DNA of 40,212 nt from a virus, in the IMG/VR virus record IMGVR_UViG_3300037493_003163, positions 1-40,212 of that record; one strand, given 5' to 3'. Under the pieces are notes generated by a model, which did no database searches, had not been told where the DNA came from, and saw only the letters and a program-made list of their open reading frames with translations. Positions 1-7,378 of the stretch are shown here, one piece after another. The translations under genes were made by a program, and so were the position numbers. Position 1 is the first letter of the stretch; every line of letters starts with the position of its first letter.

Positions 1-17
1 GCATAATCCAAATGTTT
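1..17. other. Probable fold-back artefact at the contig edge
   Basis: These 17 bases are the exact reverse complement of bases 91-107. In the second copy of this locus at the right end, the bases just before the shared repeat are different and continue a real gene. The 17 bases are therefore probably an assembly or library fold-back and not genome sequence. Confidence 0.7.
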
Positions 18-143
18 GAATCATGCACGAAATAATATTATTATCACTATTCGCAGGAGCTATCATAGGATTCTTGGCTTGTCATTATTTAAACATTTGG
101 ATTATGCGAGAATTTGGATGTGAACACGACTGCACGGCTCAGT
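18..143. repeat. Terminal direct repeat, left copy (126 bp)
   Basis: Identical to 40087-40212 at the other end of the window. Genes read through the join without a break, so this is most simply the overlap of a circular or circularly permuted genome assembled as a linear contig. Confidence 0.9.
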
Positions 144-205
144 ATAACGACAAAAAGCATTGTATGGATTGCGGTAAAAAATTAAAACCATGTACAGACA
201 AATAG
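23..205 (+). CDS. Small membrane protein with C-terminal cysteine cluster
   Basis: A 60-residue protein. Residues 4-20 form one hydrophobic segment (LLSLFAGAIIGFLAC) and the tail carries Cys/His residues in a C-x3-C and C-x2-C arrangement (CEHDC, CMDC), which could bind a metal. It is part of the early operon: upstream, around the circle, is the 55-residue gene at 39937, which it overlaps. Downstream it overlaps the 26-residue gene at 190. No family recognised. Confidence 0.7.
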   Translation: MHEIILLSLFAGAIIGFLACHYLNIWIMREFGCEHDCTAQYNDKKHCMDCGKKLKPCTDK

Positions 206-270
206 AAATAGCAAAAATAACAATAACAGTAATCGGTACTGTTGCAATAACCTTAATAATTATATCATGA
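190..270 (+). CDS. Very small hydrophobic protein
   Basis: A 26-residue ORF starting MYRQIEIAKI, almost entirely one hydrophobic helix. It overlaps the end of the upstream gene, and its TGA overlaps the next ATG as ATGA, the same translational coupling seen throughout this operon. The coupling is the main reason to call it. Function unknown. Confidence 0.5.
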   Translation: MYRQIEIAKITITVIGTVAITLIIIS

Positions 271-593
271 AAAAATTCATTCATTACCTATTCGATTTAC
301 TAAGTGAAGGGAAAGTAGACTTAGCTAAAAATCATTCTGAAATAATTGCTTTGTTTAAACAGAGCAATTATATAAATACTACGCCACAAGAACGCATGAA
401 GCTACTACAATTAGTTACAGCAACTGTAAGAGCTGAACTAGACAAAGAGTTAGAGCAAGCTGAACTAGATGTAAAAGACATTACAGCGTTTAAAAAAGAA
501 CCTTATGTTTATGTAGAAAAACCAATGGAAAAAAGGAATTATGATTTCCTGGCAATGCACAACATAGAATTTTTACGAGATGTCAAAAACTAA
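267..593 (+). CDS. Hypothetical early phage protein
   Basis: A 108-residue, charged, mostly helical protein without membrane segments or a motif I recognise. The start is fixed by the ATGA overlap with the preceding small gene. It lies just ahead of the recombination genes in the early operon, so a role in early takeover or replication is possible but only inferred from position. Confidence 0.7.
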   Translation: MKKFIHYLFDLLSEGKVDLAKNHSEIIALFKQSNYINTTPQERMKLLQLVTATVRAELDKELEQAELDVKDITAFKKEPYVYVEKPMEKRNYDFLAMHNIEFLRDVKN

Positions 594-699
594 AGCAAAT
601 TTCACGTCTTACGAGTACCAACAAATGCAACGAAAAGAAGCTATCGAAGCTTTAAGAAAAATTAAAGAAAAAGAAAAACAAAATGGAAAGAGATATTGA
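580..699 (+). CDS. Small basic, lysine-rich protein
   Basis: A 39-residue ORF starting MSKTKANFTS whose second half is a run of Lys/Glu (IKEKEKQ), probably one charged helix. It overlaps the genes on both sides (start inside the 267 gene, stop inside the 683 gene) and fills an otherwise open 90-base gap. Function unknown. Confidence 0.5.
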   Translation: MSKTKANFTSYEYQQMQRKEAIEALRKIKEKEKQNGKRY

Positions 700-1216
700 C
701 TGTTTAAAACACAGAAAAGCAACTCATTTAAGCGGAGCTGATGTACTAGAAATAATACATAAAAAAGGTAAGTGTATCTTAAAAATACAAGATGCTTATT
801 ATAACGCTACCGAAAGTGTTGCTGGTAAAAATACTGGTGGTTATTTTATAAAATTTGATGAAGATTTAAAGCCAGCTATGATGAATACTATAAATAAGAA
901 AAGACTTATTCAAGTAGCTAAAGTAGTTAAGAATTTAGATCTAGAACAAGCTAGAAATATAAAAAACTGGATAGGATTAAGTATTGAATTGGTTTTTGAT
1001 GGTACTGTAAAATTTGGTGCAGAAGTTACTGGAGGGTTTAGAATATTGCCTATTTCACCAATACCTAATATTTCAGATGTCAACGCTTTAAATCTATTAA
1101 ATAGCTCGACTACTTTAGTAGAATTATCTACAAACTGGGGTAAATTAGGAAAAGAGCAGGAATTACCGTCAGTATTTGCTTTAAAAGAAAAACTTAAAAC
1201 TACTTTGAAACAATGA
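683..1216 (+). CDS. Conserved-type phage protein next to exonuclease
   Basis: A 177-residue soluble protein with alternating beta-type and helical segments and a GAEVTGGFRI strand near the middle. Its stop overlaps the ATG of the YqaJ-type exonuclease by 4 bases. Phage exonucleases of that kind are commonly paired with a single-strand annealing protein, so this gene is the positional candidate for the annealing partner. I do not recognise an annealase fold in the sequence, so that is inference only. Confidence 0.7.
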   Translation: MERDIDCLKHRKATHLSGADVLEIIHKKGKCILKIQDAYYNATESVAGKNTGGYFIKFDEDLKPAMMNTINKKRLIQVAKVVKNLDLEQARNIKNWIGLSIELVFDGTVKFGAEVTGGFRILPISPIPNISDVNALNLLNSSTTLVELSTNWGKLGKEQELPSVFALKEKLKTTLKQ

Positions 1217-1914
1217 TAAATCACAAAGAAATAGAACAAGGATCGTTAGAATGGTTCGAAATAAAATGGGGTCAAATTGGAGGTACTTTATCAAAAGGTT
1301 TATTTATTGATTCCGATACGCTTTTCATAGATTTATTGTCACAGCATATCGAGGAATTCGAACCTAGTAATAGTTTTGAAAATGAATCCATGCAAAGAGG
1401 AAATGATTTAGAACCTTTTGCTTTAGAATATATATCTTCATTTACTGGAATTGAATTTAAAAAAACAGGGTGGTTACAATCTAGTCATAAATTACTAGGT
1501 ATTTCTCCAGACGGATTAACAGAATGTGAAAAGTTTGCTACTGAAATAAAATGTCTTTCAAGAAAAGAACATACTAAATTATTAGTAGAAAAAGAATTGC
1601 CAAAAGATAAACTTTGCCAAATTATTCATTACTTTACCGTAAATGAAAAACTTGAAAAATTATACTTTATTGCATATCGACCTGAAAGCATTAAGCCTTT
1701 TATTTTAGAGTTTACAAAAGATAGTAAGATAGATTTAGGCTGGAAAAATGAAGTCGAAGTAAAGCAATTTGGAGTAAAAGGCAATGAAATAAAACCTAAA
1801 ATAGAAAAGCATCCAGATATTAAAACAATTTCACAATGGAGTAAAATAGCTATTGTAGAAGCTAATAAATTAGAGTTAAAAATAAAAGAAACTATTAATC
1901 AATTAAATTTCTAA
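1213..1914 (+). CDS. YqaJ/lambda-type exonuclease (viral recombinase)
   Basis: A 233-residue protein with the hallmarks of the PD-(D/E)XK phage exonuclease family: an N-terminal QGSLEWFEIKWGQIGGT segment, MQRGNDLEPFA with the helix acidic residue E67, GISPDG with catalytic D100, and E111-x-K113 of the EIK motif. Proteins of this family digest one DNA strand at ends to prepare it for annealing. It belongs to a recombination module with the 683 gene upstream and the DUF3127 OB-fold protein and RusA downstream. Length is normal for the family. Confidence 0.85.
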   Translation: MINHKEIEQGSLEWFEIKWGQIGGTLSKGLFIDSDTLFIDLLSQHIEEFEPSNSFENESMQRGNDLEPFALEYISSFTGIEFKKTGWLQSSHKLLGISPDGLTECEKFATEIKCLSRKEHTKLLVEKELPKDKLCQIIHYFTVNEKLEKLYFIAYRPESIKPFILEFTKDSKIDLGWKNEVEVKQFGVKGNEIKPKIEKHPDIKTISQWSKIAIVEANKLELKIKETINQLNF

Positions 1915-1992
1915 CAATGCCAAAAGGCTATTACTTTTCGAAAAGACTATAAAAGAAGCAAATGAATGTTATATTAATAATAAAACTGAATA

Positions 1993-2229
1993 ATGAGATA
2001 CGTAATAGGAAACGGAAAAACAGCAATTTCTATGGGGAGTTTAAAGGAGTTAGATATTCCTTATATCCAATTTGAAAACTTAGAGAATAAAAATGAAATT
2101 GGGAAGGATTTATTAAACAGTAAAGAAATATCAACTAATCCAACGATGATAGTAATTAAGAATTTAGAAGGATTAGCGGTTTTAGAAAAAATGATAAAAG
2201 AAGTAAAAAAACAATTAAAACAAGAGTAA
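1993..2229 (+). CDS. Hypothetical protein
   Basis: A 78-residue protein starting MRYVIGNGKT, with a predicted strand-rich N-terminus and a charged helical C-terminus (LEKMIKEVKKQLKQE). It sits between the exonuclease and the OB-fold protein. The 78 bases before it contain only an 11-codon open frame. No family recognised. Confidence 0.65.
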   Translation: MRYVIGNGKTAISMGSLKELDIPYIQFENLENKNEIGKDLLNSKEISTNPTMIVIKNLEGLAVLEKMIKEVKKQLKQE

Positions 2230-2230
2230 A

Positions 2231-2584
2231 ATGGAAGTAACTGGAGCAGTACACAATTTAGGCGAATCAATTACAGTAAGTGCATCTTACGAAAAGAGAG
2301 AATTAGTAATTAAGACATACGAGCAATATCCGCAGTTCATAGCTATTGAATTTGCACAAGGTAAATGTAACGAGATATTAGATACTTTATCTATAGGTAC
2401 AAATATCAAAGTAGGTATAAATATAGGAGGGCGAGAGTGGGTTAATCCACAAGGAGAAACTAAGTATTTTAACAGTATAAAAGGTTGGAGGATAGAAAAG
2501 TTAGCTGTTGCACAAGCTCCAAGTCCTCAATCATTACAAACAACAGATACTATAAACGACGAAGTAAATGACCTGCCTTTTTAG
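2231..2584 (+). CDS. DUF3127 OB-fold protein, probable ssDNA-binding
   Basis: A 117-residue protein that looks like the Bacteroidota DUF3127 family: beta-rich core (EVTGAVHNLGE, VIKTYEQYPQFIAIEFAQGK, VGINIGGREWVNPQGETKYFNSIKGWRIEKL). It ends in an acidic tail with terminal DLPF, closely resembling the D-I-P-F tail by which bacterial SSB recruits partners. With the exonuclease and RusA it forms a recombination and replication set. The family match is from memory of its motifs; SSB function is inferred from the OB-like core and tail. Confidence 0.8.
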   Translation: MEVTGAVHNLGESITVSASYEKRELVIKTYEQYPQFIAIEFAQGKCNEILDTLSIGTNIKVGINIGGREWVNPQGETKYFNSIKGWRIEKLAVAQAPSPQSLQTTDTINDEVNDLPF

Positions 2585-2773
2585 ATGCAAATCTGTAAAC
2601 ATTGTTTAAAACATAAGGCGTGTAAAAAACTTTATACGCCTGATTGTAAAGATTATAATCCGTTAATAATGGATAATTTAATCAAAGAATCTAAAAACAT
2701 TAAAACAACTCCAGAGAGGCGAAAAGAATTAGAAGATAAAATAAATTATTTTTATTATGCAAAAATTAACTGA
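2585..2773 (+). CDS. Small cysteine-rich, possible zinc-binding protein
   Basis: A 62-residue protein starting directly after the stop of the OB-fold gene. The first 22 residues carry four Cys and one His (ICKHCLKHKACKKLYTPDC), which could hold one zinc, followed by a charged helix. Its end overlaps the MazG-like gene by 17 bases, so the two are probably translationally coupled. Function unknown. Confidence 0.65.
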   Translation: MQICKHCLKHKACKKLYTPDCKDYNPLIMDNLIKESKNIKTTPERRKELEDKINYFYYAKIN

Positions 2774-3203
2774 TTTACAGCCTTTAATTATTGAATGGGC
2801 TAAAGAAAGAAATATACATTTAATAGAATGTGCACCAAAACAAAGATTAAAACTTATTGAGGAATGTGGCGAACTAGCAAATGCAATTTTAAAAGATAAT
2901 ATTGAAGAACAAAAAGATGCAGTAGGTGATATTTTTGTAGTACTTACGATATTGTCTGAACAAACAGGATTAGATTTTACTTTTAATTTTATAGAAGGAA
3001 ATACAAAAGAAATTCAATATTTAATTTATGGTTTAATTGGATATTCTTTTCCAGATTGGCAAGAAGAAAGTCCTTTTGATTGGTTAAATGATATTTGTCT
3101 TATATTAAATTTAGACTTTACTGAGTGCGCTAATTTAGCTTGGAACGAAATAAAATATAGAAAAGGAAAAACAGTAAACGGAACTTTCATTAAACATGTC
3201 TAA
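2757..3203 (+). CDS. MazG-like nucleotide pyrophosphohydrolase
   Basis: A 148-residue all-alpha NTP pyrophosphohydrolase candidate. Visible metal-binding signature: EECGEL at 35-40 followed by KDAVGDIF at 53-60, the E-x2-E ... D-x3-D pattern of MazG/dUTPase-like enzymes. Such phage enzymes hydrolyse NTPs or dNTPs, or lower (p)ppGpp, during infection; which substrate applies cannot be told here. The C-terminal half (about 70-148) is less typical. Confidence 0.8.
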   Translation: MQKLTDLQPLIIEWAKERNIHLIECAPKQRLKLIEECGELANAILKDNIEEQKDAVGDIFVVLTILSEQTGLDFTFNFIEGNTKEIQYLIYGLIGYSFPDWQEESPFDWLNDICLILNLDFTECANLAWNEIKYRKGKTVNGTFIKHV

Positions 3204-3291
3204 TATAACTAGAATCCTGCTAATAATAGACTTATATCATAGCAGAGGAAGTGTAAATAATGTTTATAGAAAAATTGTAGATATGAAATAA
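3196..3291 (+). CDS. Small protein overlapping the MazG-like gene
   Basis: A 31-residue ORF starting MSNITRILLI whose ATG overlaps the stop of the MazG-like gene (ATGTCTAA). Amphipathic helical appearance with the phrase SRGSVNNVYRKI. Overlap and length suggest a coupled small gene that ends the early segment; the promoter at 3275-3304 partly overlaps its end. Function unknown. Confidence 0.5.
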   Translation: MSNITRILLIIDLYHSRGSVNNVYRKIVDMK

Positions 3292-3304
3292 AGTATTATA
3301 TTTG
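3275..3304 (+). promoter_or_regulatory. Bacteroidota-type promoter
   Basis: A TTG at 3275-3277 and TATATTTG at 3297-3304 with a 19-base spacer match the -33/-7 consensus. It would drive the small HTH-like gene at 3373 and the replication genes behind it. Just downstream, AATAAGCCA (3313-3321) can pair with TGGCTTTTATT (3332-3342) in the leader, a possible attenuator. Confidence 0.65.
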
Positions 3305-3372
3305 TACAACAAAATAAGCCAGTTTAATTATTGGCTTTTATTAACTTTAATTTAGTAAAAAAATAAAAAATT

Positions 3373-3537
3373 ATGACAAAATTAGAAGCTACATCAAAAG
3401 TACAAAGACTTAGATTGTCTTTTACGGATGAAGATTTAGTAAAAAAAATAGGGATAACTAAGCCAACTTTATACGCTAGGATTTCAAAACATAACTGGAA
3501 AGTTTCAGAGGTTTTTTTAATAGAGAAACTTAAATAG
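3373..3537 (+). CDS. Small HTH-like DNA-binding protein
   Basis: A 54-residue protein starting MTKLEATSKV. Residues about 18-45 (FTDEDLVKKIGITKPTLYAR) read as a helix-turn-helix with a turn at GIT and a recognition helix at KPTLYARI, as in small phage regulators. It has its own promoter and leads the replication genes, so it is a candidate early regulator. The 3541-3588 stretch behind it is noncoding. Confidence 0.65.
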   Translation: MTKLEATSKVQRLRLSFTDEDLVKKIGITKPTLYARISKHNWKVSEVFLIEKLK

Positions 3538-3588
3538 TTTTTTATTGAATTAATTAGTGAAATATTAAATTTTTAAATATGAATGGAT

Positions 3589-4248
3589 ATGAATGGATAT
3601 GAATTATCACGTAACTATTTTGACTGGTGTTTTGAAAATCCTGAGAAAGTAAGCCCAAATCATACTGCAATATATTTCTTTGCAATTGAACATTGTAATA
3701 GGCTTGGGTGGAGGGATAAATTCGGATTTCCTACTCAAATGGCTATGGATGCTTTAGGAATAAAAAAAAATCAAACTTATACTAGATACTTAAATGAACT
3801 TGTTGATTTTGGATTTATTAAAATGGTCGAAAAAAGCAAAAATCAATACTCTGCAAATATCATAAGCCTACAAAGTGCTAAGCCTAAAAACGGCAAAGCA
3901 CTAGATAAAGCAATTGTAAAGCATGAGGTAAAGCAAATCAAAAGCATAGGGCAAAGCAATAGTACTATAGATAAACCATTAACCATAAACCAAGAACCAT
4001 ATAACACAAATAATGATGAAATTTATTCTGAATTAATTATTTCAGAATCATGGATTGAAAATACAGCAATGCAGTCTAAACAAAAATTTATTCCTATCGA
4101 TATTAAAAAATATTTAAAGCAGTATAACGATATGATTAATGTGCAATTTGAAATAAAAATAAATAAAACCGAATATTGCACTCATTTTGTAAACTGGTTA
4201 AATAAACAGGAAAAGAAAAACACAATCAATAAACCAAAATTATTATGA
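3589..4248 (+). CDS. Replication initiator-like winged-helix protein
   Basis: About 219 residues. The N-terminal half (MNGYELSRNYFDWCFENPEKV, then PTQMAMDALGIKKNQTYTRYLNELVDFGFIKMV) looks like a winged-helix DNA-binding domain of phage replication organiser type; the middle is a low-complexity linker (KSIGQSNSTIDKPLTINQEP) and the C-terminus a small helical domain. The start is ambiguous: ATGAATGGAT is duplicated in tandem at 3579-3598, giving ATGs at 3579, 3583 and 3589. Only the latter two are in frame and 3589 is preferred. It overlaps the next gene as ATGA. Confidence 0.75.
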   Translation: MNGYELSRNYFDWCFENPEKVSPNHTAIYFFAIEHCNRLGWRDKFGFPTQMAMDALGIKKNQTYTRYLNELVDFGFIKMVEKSKNQYSANIISLQSAKPKNGKALDKAIVKHEVKQIKSIGQSNSTIDKPLTINQEPYNTNNDEIYSELIISESWIENTAMQSKQKFIPIDIKKYLKQYNDMINVQFEIKINKTEYCTHFVNWLNKQEKKNTINKPKLL

Positions 4249-4763
4249 GCTGGGAAACAGATAATGCTATAAAAAGGGTGTTTAACGTTTTTAAGCGTTT
4301 TAAAGAACAAAAAGGTAAGTTGTGGGACAATGATATAGAAGCGTTAAAAACTATCAATTTAGAGCTAGAATATAACACAAAAAAGCAGTCTGTTGATAAT
4401 GTTTTGTTTCTAAAATTATTAACTATTCAAATGAAGTTAGAATTAGATTATTTTAAAGACATTAATTTTGCTAAAAAAAATATTGCAAAGGCATTGAAAT
4501 TGCCTTTGTCTCATCATTTAGAATTGCTTAGGCTGTCTTTAAATGAAATCGAGTTTGACAATTATTTAAAAAGTATAAACATGAGTAATGATTTTTATGC
4601 TAATAAAGAAACGGAAGCAAAAGATGATATTATTTTTAATGAAAAAAGAAATGAAATTATTGAAAACGCAAAAAAACTTTGGGTAATAGAAAAAATTGAA
4701 AGTTCTATATACAATACAGCAAATGAATTTATTAAAGATATTGAAAACTATAAAATTATCTAA
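4245..4763 (+). CDS. Helical protein between initiator and ATPase
   Basis: A 172-residue, almost entirely helical, highly charged protein with no membrane segment. It lies between the initiator-like protein and the RecA-fold ATPase with an ATGA overlap upstream and two bases of spacing downstream. Its position makes a helicase-loader-like accessory role plausible, but no family is recognised. Confidence 0.7.
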   Translation: MSWETDNAIKRVFNVFKRFKEQKGKLWDNDIEALKTINLELEYNTKKQSVDNVLFLKLLTIQMKLELDYFKDINFAKKNIAKALKLPLSHHLELLRLSLNEIEFDNYLKSINMSNDFYANKETEAKDDIIFNEKRNEIIENAKKLWVIEKIESSIYNTANEFIKDIENYKII

Positions 4764-4765
4764 CT

Positions 4766-5605
4766 ATGGACTTTGAAGAATTAAAAATAGAAGGTATAAT
4801 AAATGAAGAATTAGTTAATTTTTTAGATTTACAAAATGAATGTTTTGTTGATTTATCTGAAGAACTCGAGCCTCCAGAAATTATTTTATCAATAGGAACG
4901 CATATTTATAAAAATAAAGAATACCCAACATCGATAATGACATCTGGAGAATTTAGCGCAATTGTTGCGGTATCTAAAGCTAAAAAATCATTCCTTAAAT
5001 CTGCTTTAATTGGTTGCTATATTGGTGGTGATTCGAATCAATATTTTCCAAACATAAAAAGTCATAGAGATAAAGATTACACAATTTTAGATTTTGACAC
5101 TGAACAAGGTAAGTATTACGCTCAAAGAACATTTAGGCGTGTAGGAGACTTAGTAGGAAGTAATTACGATAACTATAAATGTTATATAACTAGACATTTA
5201 ACATCGCAAAATAGATTATTACTAATTGATTACTGTTTAAAAAATCAAAGTACTTTATACAAAACACCTGTTAAATTATTATCTATTGATGGAATTGCAG
5301 ATTTAGTTGAAAATACAAATGATATTGTAATGTCTAAAGAAGCTAGTGATTATTTAATGCGTTGGACTTATGAATATAATATCCACGCTACAACTATTAT
5401 ACATAAGTCAGGAACTACAGGAAAGCCTTTAGGGCATTTAGGAACGTATGTACTAAAAAAGAGTGAAAGCGTAATCGAATTAGAAGTAAATGAAGATAAT
5501 TCTGTAAACGTTTCAAATCCTTATAGTCGTGGAATTTCTTTTGAAGTATTTAATTTTGATATAAATAAAGATAGTTTACCTTATTTAATTGAGGATAATT
5601 TTTAA
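4766..5605 (+). CDS. RecA-fold (AAA_25/RepA-like) ATPase, probable replicative helicase
   Basis: A 279-residue protein. A degenerate Walker A at about 66-76 (AVSKAKKSFLK, with K and S in place), TILDFDTEQGKYYAQR (RecA-type strand with conserved DxE), Walker B-like LLSIDGIADL near 170-180, and a late IHKSGTTGKPLGHLGTYV segment are typical of RepA-like helicases in Bacteroidota phages and mobile elements. It would unwind DNA at the phage origin with the two proteins encoded upstream. The Walker A lacks the standard G-x4-GKS spacing. Confidence 0.75.
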   Translation: MDFEELKIEGIINEELVNFLDLQNECFVDLSEELEPPEIILSIGTHIYKNKEYPTSIMTSGEFSAIVAVSKAKKSFLKSALIGCYIGGDSNQYFPNIKSHRDKDYTILDFDTEQGKYYAQRTFRRVGDLVGSNYDNYKCYITRHLTSQNRLLLIDYCLKNQSTLYKTPVKLLSIDGIADLVENTNDIVMSKEASDYLMRWTYEYNIHATTIIHKSGTTGKPLGHLGTYVLKKSESVIELEVNEDNSVNVSNPYSRGISFEVFNFDINKDSLPYLIEDNF

Positions 5606-5617
5606 TAAATTAATATT

Positions 5618-5740
5618 ATGAAATTAGAAAATGTATGCAAAACACAACAATGGGCTAAAAAACAAATAAATAAAAAAGTAGAAGTAGTAGAAATAATTAA
5701 TACCTTATCAATTTCAAGCGTAAAACAAAAATTAAAATGA
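5618..5740 (+). CDS. Small basic protein
   Basis: A 40-residue ORF starting MKLENVCKTQ. It is lysine-rich and helical, and its TGA overlaps the ATG of the RusA gene (ATGA). Coupling and position support it; no function recognised. Confidence 0.55.
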   Translation: MKLENVCKTQQWAKKQINKKVEVVEIINTLSISSVKQKLK

Positions 5741-6057
5741 AAATATTCATAAAACCATTATCAGTTAACCAAGCATGGCAAGGGAAAAGATTCAAGACAG
5801 ACAAATACATTCGATATGAAAAAGAAATTTTAAGTTTATTGCCTAACGTAGAAACTGAAAAACCACCTTTTAAATTTGATATTGTTTTCGGGTTTAGTAA
5901 TAAAATGTCGGATATAGACAATCCTTTAAAGCCTATTTTAGACTGCATACAAAAGAAGTACAAGATAAATGATAGAGATATTTATGAGTTAAATGTAAAG
6001 AAAGAAATAGTTAAAAAAGGATTTGATTTTATTGATTTAAAAATATATTCGATTTAA
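5737..6057 (+). CDS. rusA: RusA-like Holliday junction resolvase
   Basis: A 106-residue protein. The RusA catalytic pattern is visible: D59, D61-N62 and D69 in SDIDNPLKPILDC, followed by INDRDIYEL with D79 and D81 positioned for metal binding. RusA enzymes cut four-way DNA junctions left by recombination and packaging. It closes the early recombination and replication operon that runs from 39737 around the circle, and is followed directly by a new promoter. Confidence 0.85.
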   Translation: MKIFIKPLSVNQAWQGKRFKTDKYIRYEKEILSLLPNVETEKPPFKFDIVFGFSNKMSDIDNPLKPILDCIQKKYKINDRDIYELNVKKEIVKKGFDFIDLKIYSI

Positions 6058-6089
6058 TTTGCATACAACATTAATATACCATATCTTTG
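6058..6089 (+). promoter_or_regulatory. Promoter with palindromic operator half (site A)
   Basis: TTTG at 6058-6061, a 20-base spacer, and TATCTTTG at 6082-6089. Inside the spacer, 6070-6080 (ATTAATATACC) matches the right 11 bases of the palindrome found whole at 39701-39716. It drives the small RNA and perhaps, by read-through, the genes from 6185. Confidence 0.7.
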
Positions 6090-6093
6090 CTTT

Positions 6094-6172
6094 ATAACAA
6101 CGAAATCGGAAGCGTTGTCTTATAAAAATTTACTAAGCTCTTTCGATCCGATTGTCGTTAGAGCTTTTTTAA
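6094..6172 (+). ncRNA. Compact structured phage RNA with loop-loop complementarity
   Basis: A noncoding stretch between the promoter at 6082-6089 and an intrinsic terminator. Hairpin 1 pairs ACAACG (6097-6102) with CGTTGT (6113-6118), extended by TTATA/TTATAA flanks. Hairpin 2 pairs AAGCTCT (6135-6141) with AGAGCTT (6160-6166), followed by a T run. Loop 1 holds AATCGGA (6104-6110), the exact complement of TCCGATT (6147-6153) in loop 2, so a kissing-loop or pseudoknot is possible. No open reading frame of note. No known RNA family recognised. Confidence 0.65.
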
Positions 6173-6184
6173 TATATAGAAATT

Positions 6185-6472
6185 ATGAAACTAAAAGAAA
6201 AATTAAAGGAAGAATTTGGTTATTGGTTTTTTGAAAGAAAAATACCAGATTTTCATTCGTTATCCGAAACATTCCAAAACGCTTTGATAATCGAATATTT
6301 AGATAGTGTAGGGATTTATATAGATTCTGGATATTATGATAAGAATACTTTTTGTAGTGGAATAAGCAGAAAAAAACACGTATTTATATCAGTTGGAACT
6401 GATTTTAAAACACGCCCCGAAGCAATAAACGCAGCAATTGAAAAAGCTAATGAAATAATAAATAAGATATGA
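6185..6472 (+). CDS. Hypothetical protein
   Basis: A 95-residue soluble protein with a compact alpha/beta look (SETFQNALIIEYLDSVGIYIDSGYYD, then a HVFISVGTDFKTRPEAINAAIEKA segment). First gene after the small RNA; it overlaps the next gene by 4 bases. Resembles small orphan proteins found upstream of terminase genes in Bacteroidota phages; no function known to me. Confidence 0.65.
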   Translation: MKLKEKLKEEFGYWFFERKIPDFHSLSETFQNALIIEYLDSVGIYIDSGYYDKNTFCSGISRKKHVFISVGTDFKTRPEAINAAIEKANEIINKI

Positions 6473-6705
6473 AACTACTAACTAGAAAAGAAATATCTAA
6501 ACAATCAGGATTAAGTATTTCAAATATAAAACATCGAATTGATAAACTACAAATAGTAAGTAAGATAAAAAACTCAAAAGAATTTCTATACAATGAAAAT
6601 CAAGTTGAAGCAATTACAAGATTTATAATAACAGCAGTTGAAGTGATAAAACAAACAGAAACTTTTTACATTTACCAAAGCAAAATGAATTATGAAACTA
6701 AGTAA
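6469..6705 (+). CDS. Small HTH (MerR-like or excisionase-like) protein
   Basis: A 78-residue protein. The N-terminus LTRKEISKQSGLSISNIKHRIDKLQI is a helix-turn-helix of MerR/excisionase type (turn at GLS, recognition helix SNIKHRI). It lies just before the terminase genes, where many phages encode a small DNA-binding regulator of late genes. Overlaps its neighbours on both sides. Confidence 0.65.
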   Translation: MKLLTRKEISKQSGLSISNIKHRIDKLQIVSKIKNSKEFLYNENQVEAITRFIITAVEVIKQTETFYIYQSKMNYETK

Positions 6706-6985
6706 AGCAAAAGAACTGATTGAAAACGGAACGCATTATATTACGGAAAGTGATTTTGGTAAGGAATTATTAAATCTATCCAGTAGAAAACCTATCTACT
6801 TTTCAGAAATCACAGACGATGAAGAAATTGTTTATCAAATGTACTTTAGTGGCAAATGGAGAGATTGTGTAAGACCTATAAGAATAAAACCGAAACTAGA
6901 TTTTTCAAAAGAATTAGAAGCTCTGAATAAAAAAGCAAACGAGAATAATATGAAAGTTATCGTAACTTTCGAAAATAATTTGTAA
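6692..6985 (+). CDS. Hypothetical protein
   Basis: A 97-residue protein, charged, with a beta-rich middle (ESDFGKELLNLSSRKPIYFSEITDDEEIVYQMYFSGKW) and a helical tail. Its start lies inside the upstream HTH gene (14-base overlap), implying coupling. No family recognised. Confidence 0.6.
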   Translation: MKLSKAKELIENGTHYITESDFGKELLNLSSRKPIYFSEITDDEEIVYQMYFSGKWRDCVRPIRIKPKLDFSKELEALNKKANENNMKVIVTFENNL

Positions 6986-6990
6986 ATTTG
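6983..6990 (+). promoter_or_regulatory. -7-like box four bases before the terminase start
   Basis: TAAATTTG followed by exactly 4 bases and the ATG at 6995. No clear -33 TTG is visible at the right spacing, so this is weaker than the other promoters. The same TAnnTTTG-N4-ATG arrangement recurs at 8819, 14862 and 38604. Confidence 0.35.
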
Positions 6991-6994
6991 GATT

Positions 6995-7378
6995 ATGGCA
7001 GCACCGAAAGAAAATAAAAATGCAGAAATATGGTCTTTAGAAGAATCTGAAAAGTTTTTCGATTTAGCTATAGAATTAACTGAATCTAAAGATTATGATT
7101 TTATTGGAGAAGTTGCTAAAGAGCTAGGTAGTTATCATCATGCTTTTAAATATTTAGCAGATAAATTCCCTTCTTTAAAATATAAACACAATATTATAAT
7201 TTCTAATTGTGAATCCAATTGTTTTTACAACGGTAAAAAATCAAACATAGTGCCAAGCCTAGCTATAATGAACTTAAAAAGTAATCATGGATGGACAGAT
7301 AGGAATGACAACACAAGTGGTGGAGAGCCTATAAAACAGACTATTCATATAGGGTACGATAAGAAAGATGAAGATTAG
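6995..7378 (+). CDS. Terminase small subunit
   Basis: A 127-residue protein that starts MAAPKENKNAEIWSLEESEK and contains a helical DNA-binding-like region (FDFIGEVAKELGSYHHAFKYLADKF) and a C-terminal NHGWTDRND phrase, all typical of small terminase subunits in Bacteroidota phages. It recognises phage DNA and hands it to the large subunit, whose gene overlaps it by 11 bases. Confidence 0.8.
   Translation: MAAPKENKNAEIWSLEESEKFFDLAIELTESKDYDFIGEVAKELGSYHHAFKYLADKFPSLKYKHNIIISNCESNCFYNGKKSNIVPSLAIMNLKSNHGWTDRNDNTSGGEPIKQTIHIGYDKKDED

Noticed and set aside
910-1239. 109-codon frame on the minus strand
   Set aside because: Lies wholly over well-supported + strand genes (683 and 1213) and has shadow-like composition.
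1917-1952. Eleven-codon frame MPKGYYFSKRL after the exonuclease
   Set aside because: Too short, and nothing downstream is coupled to it.
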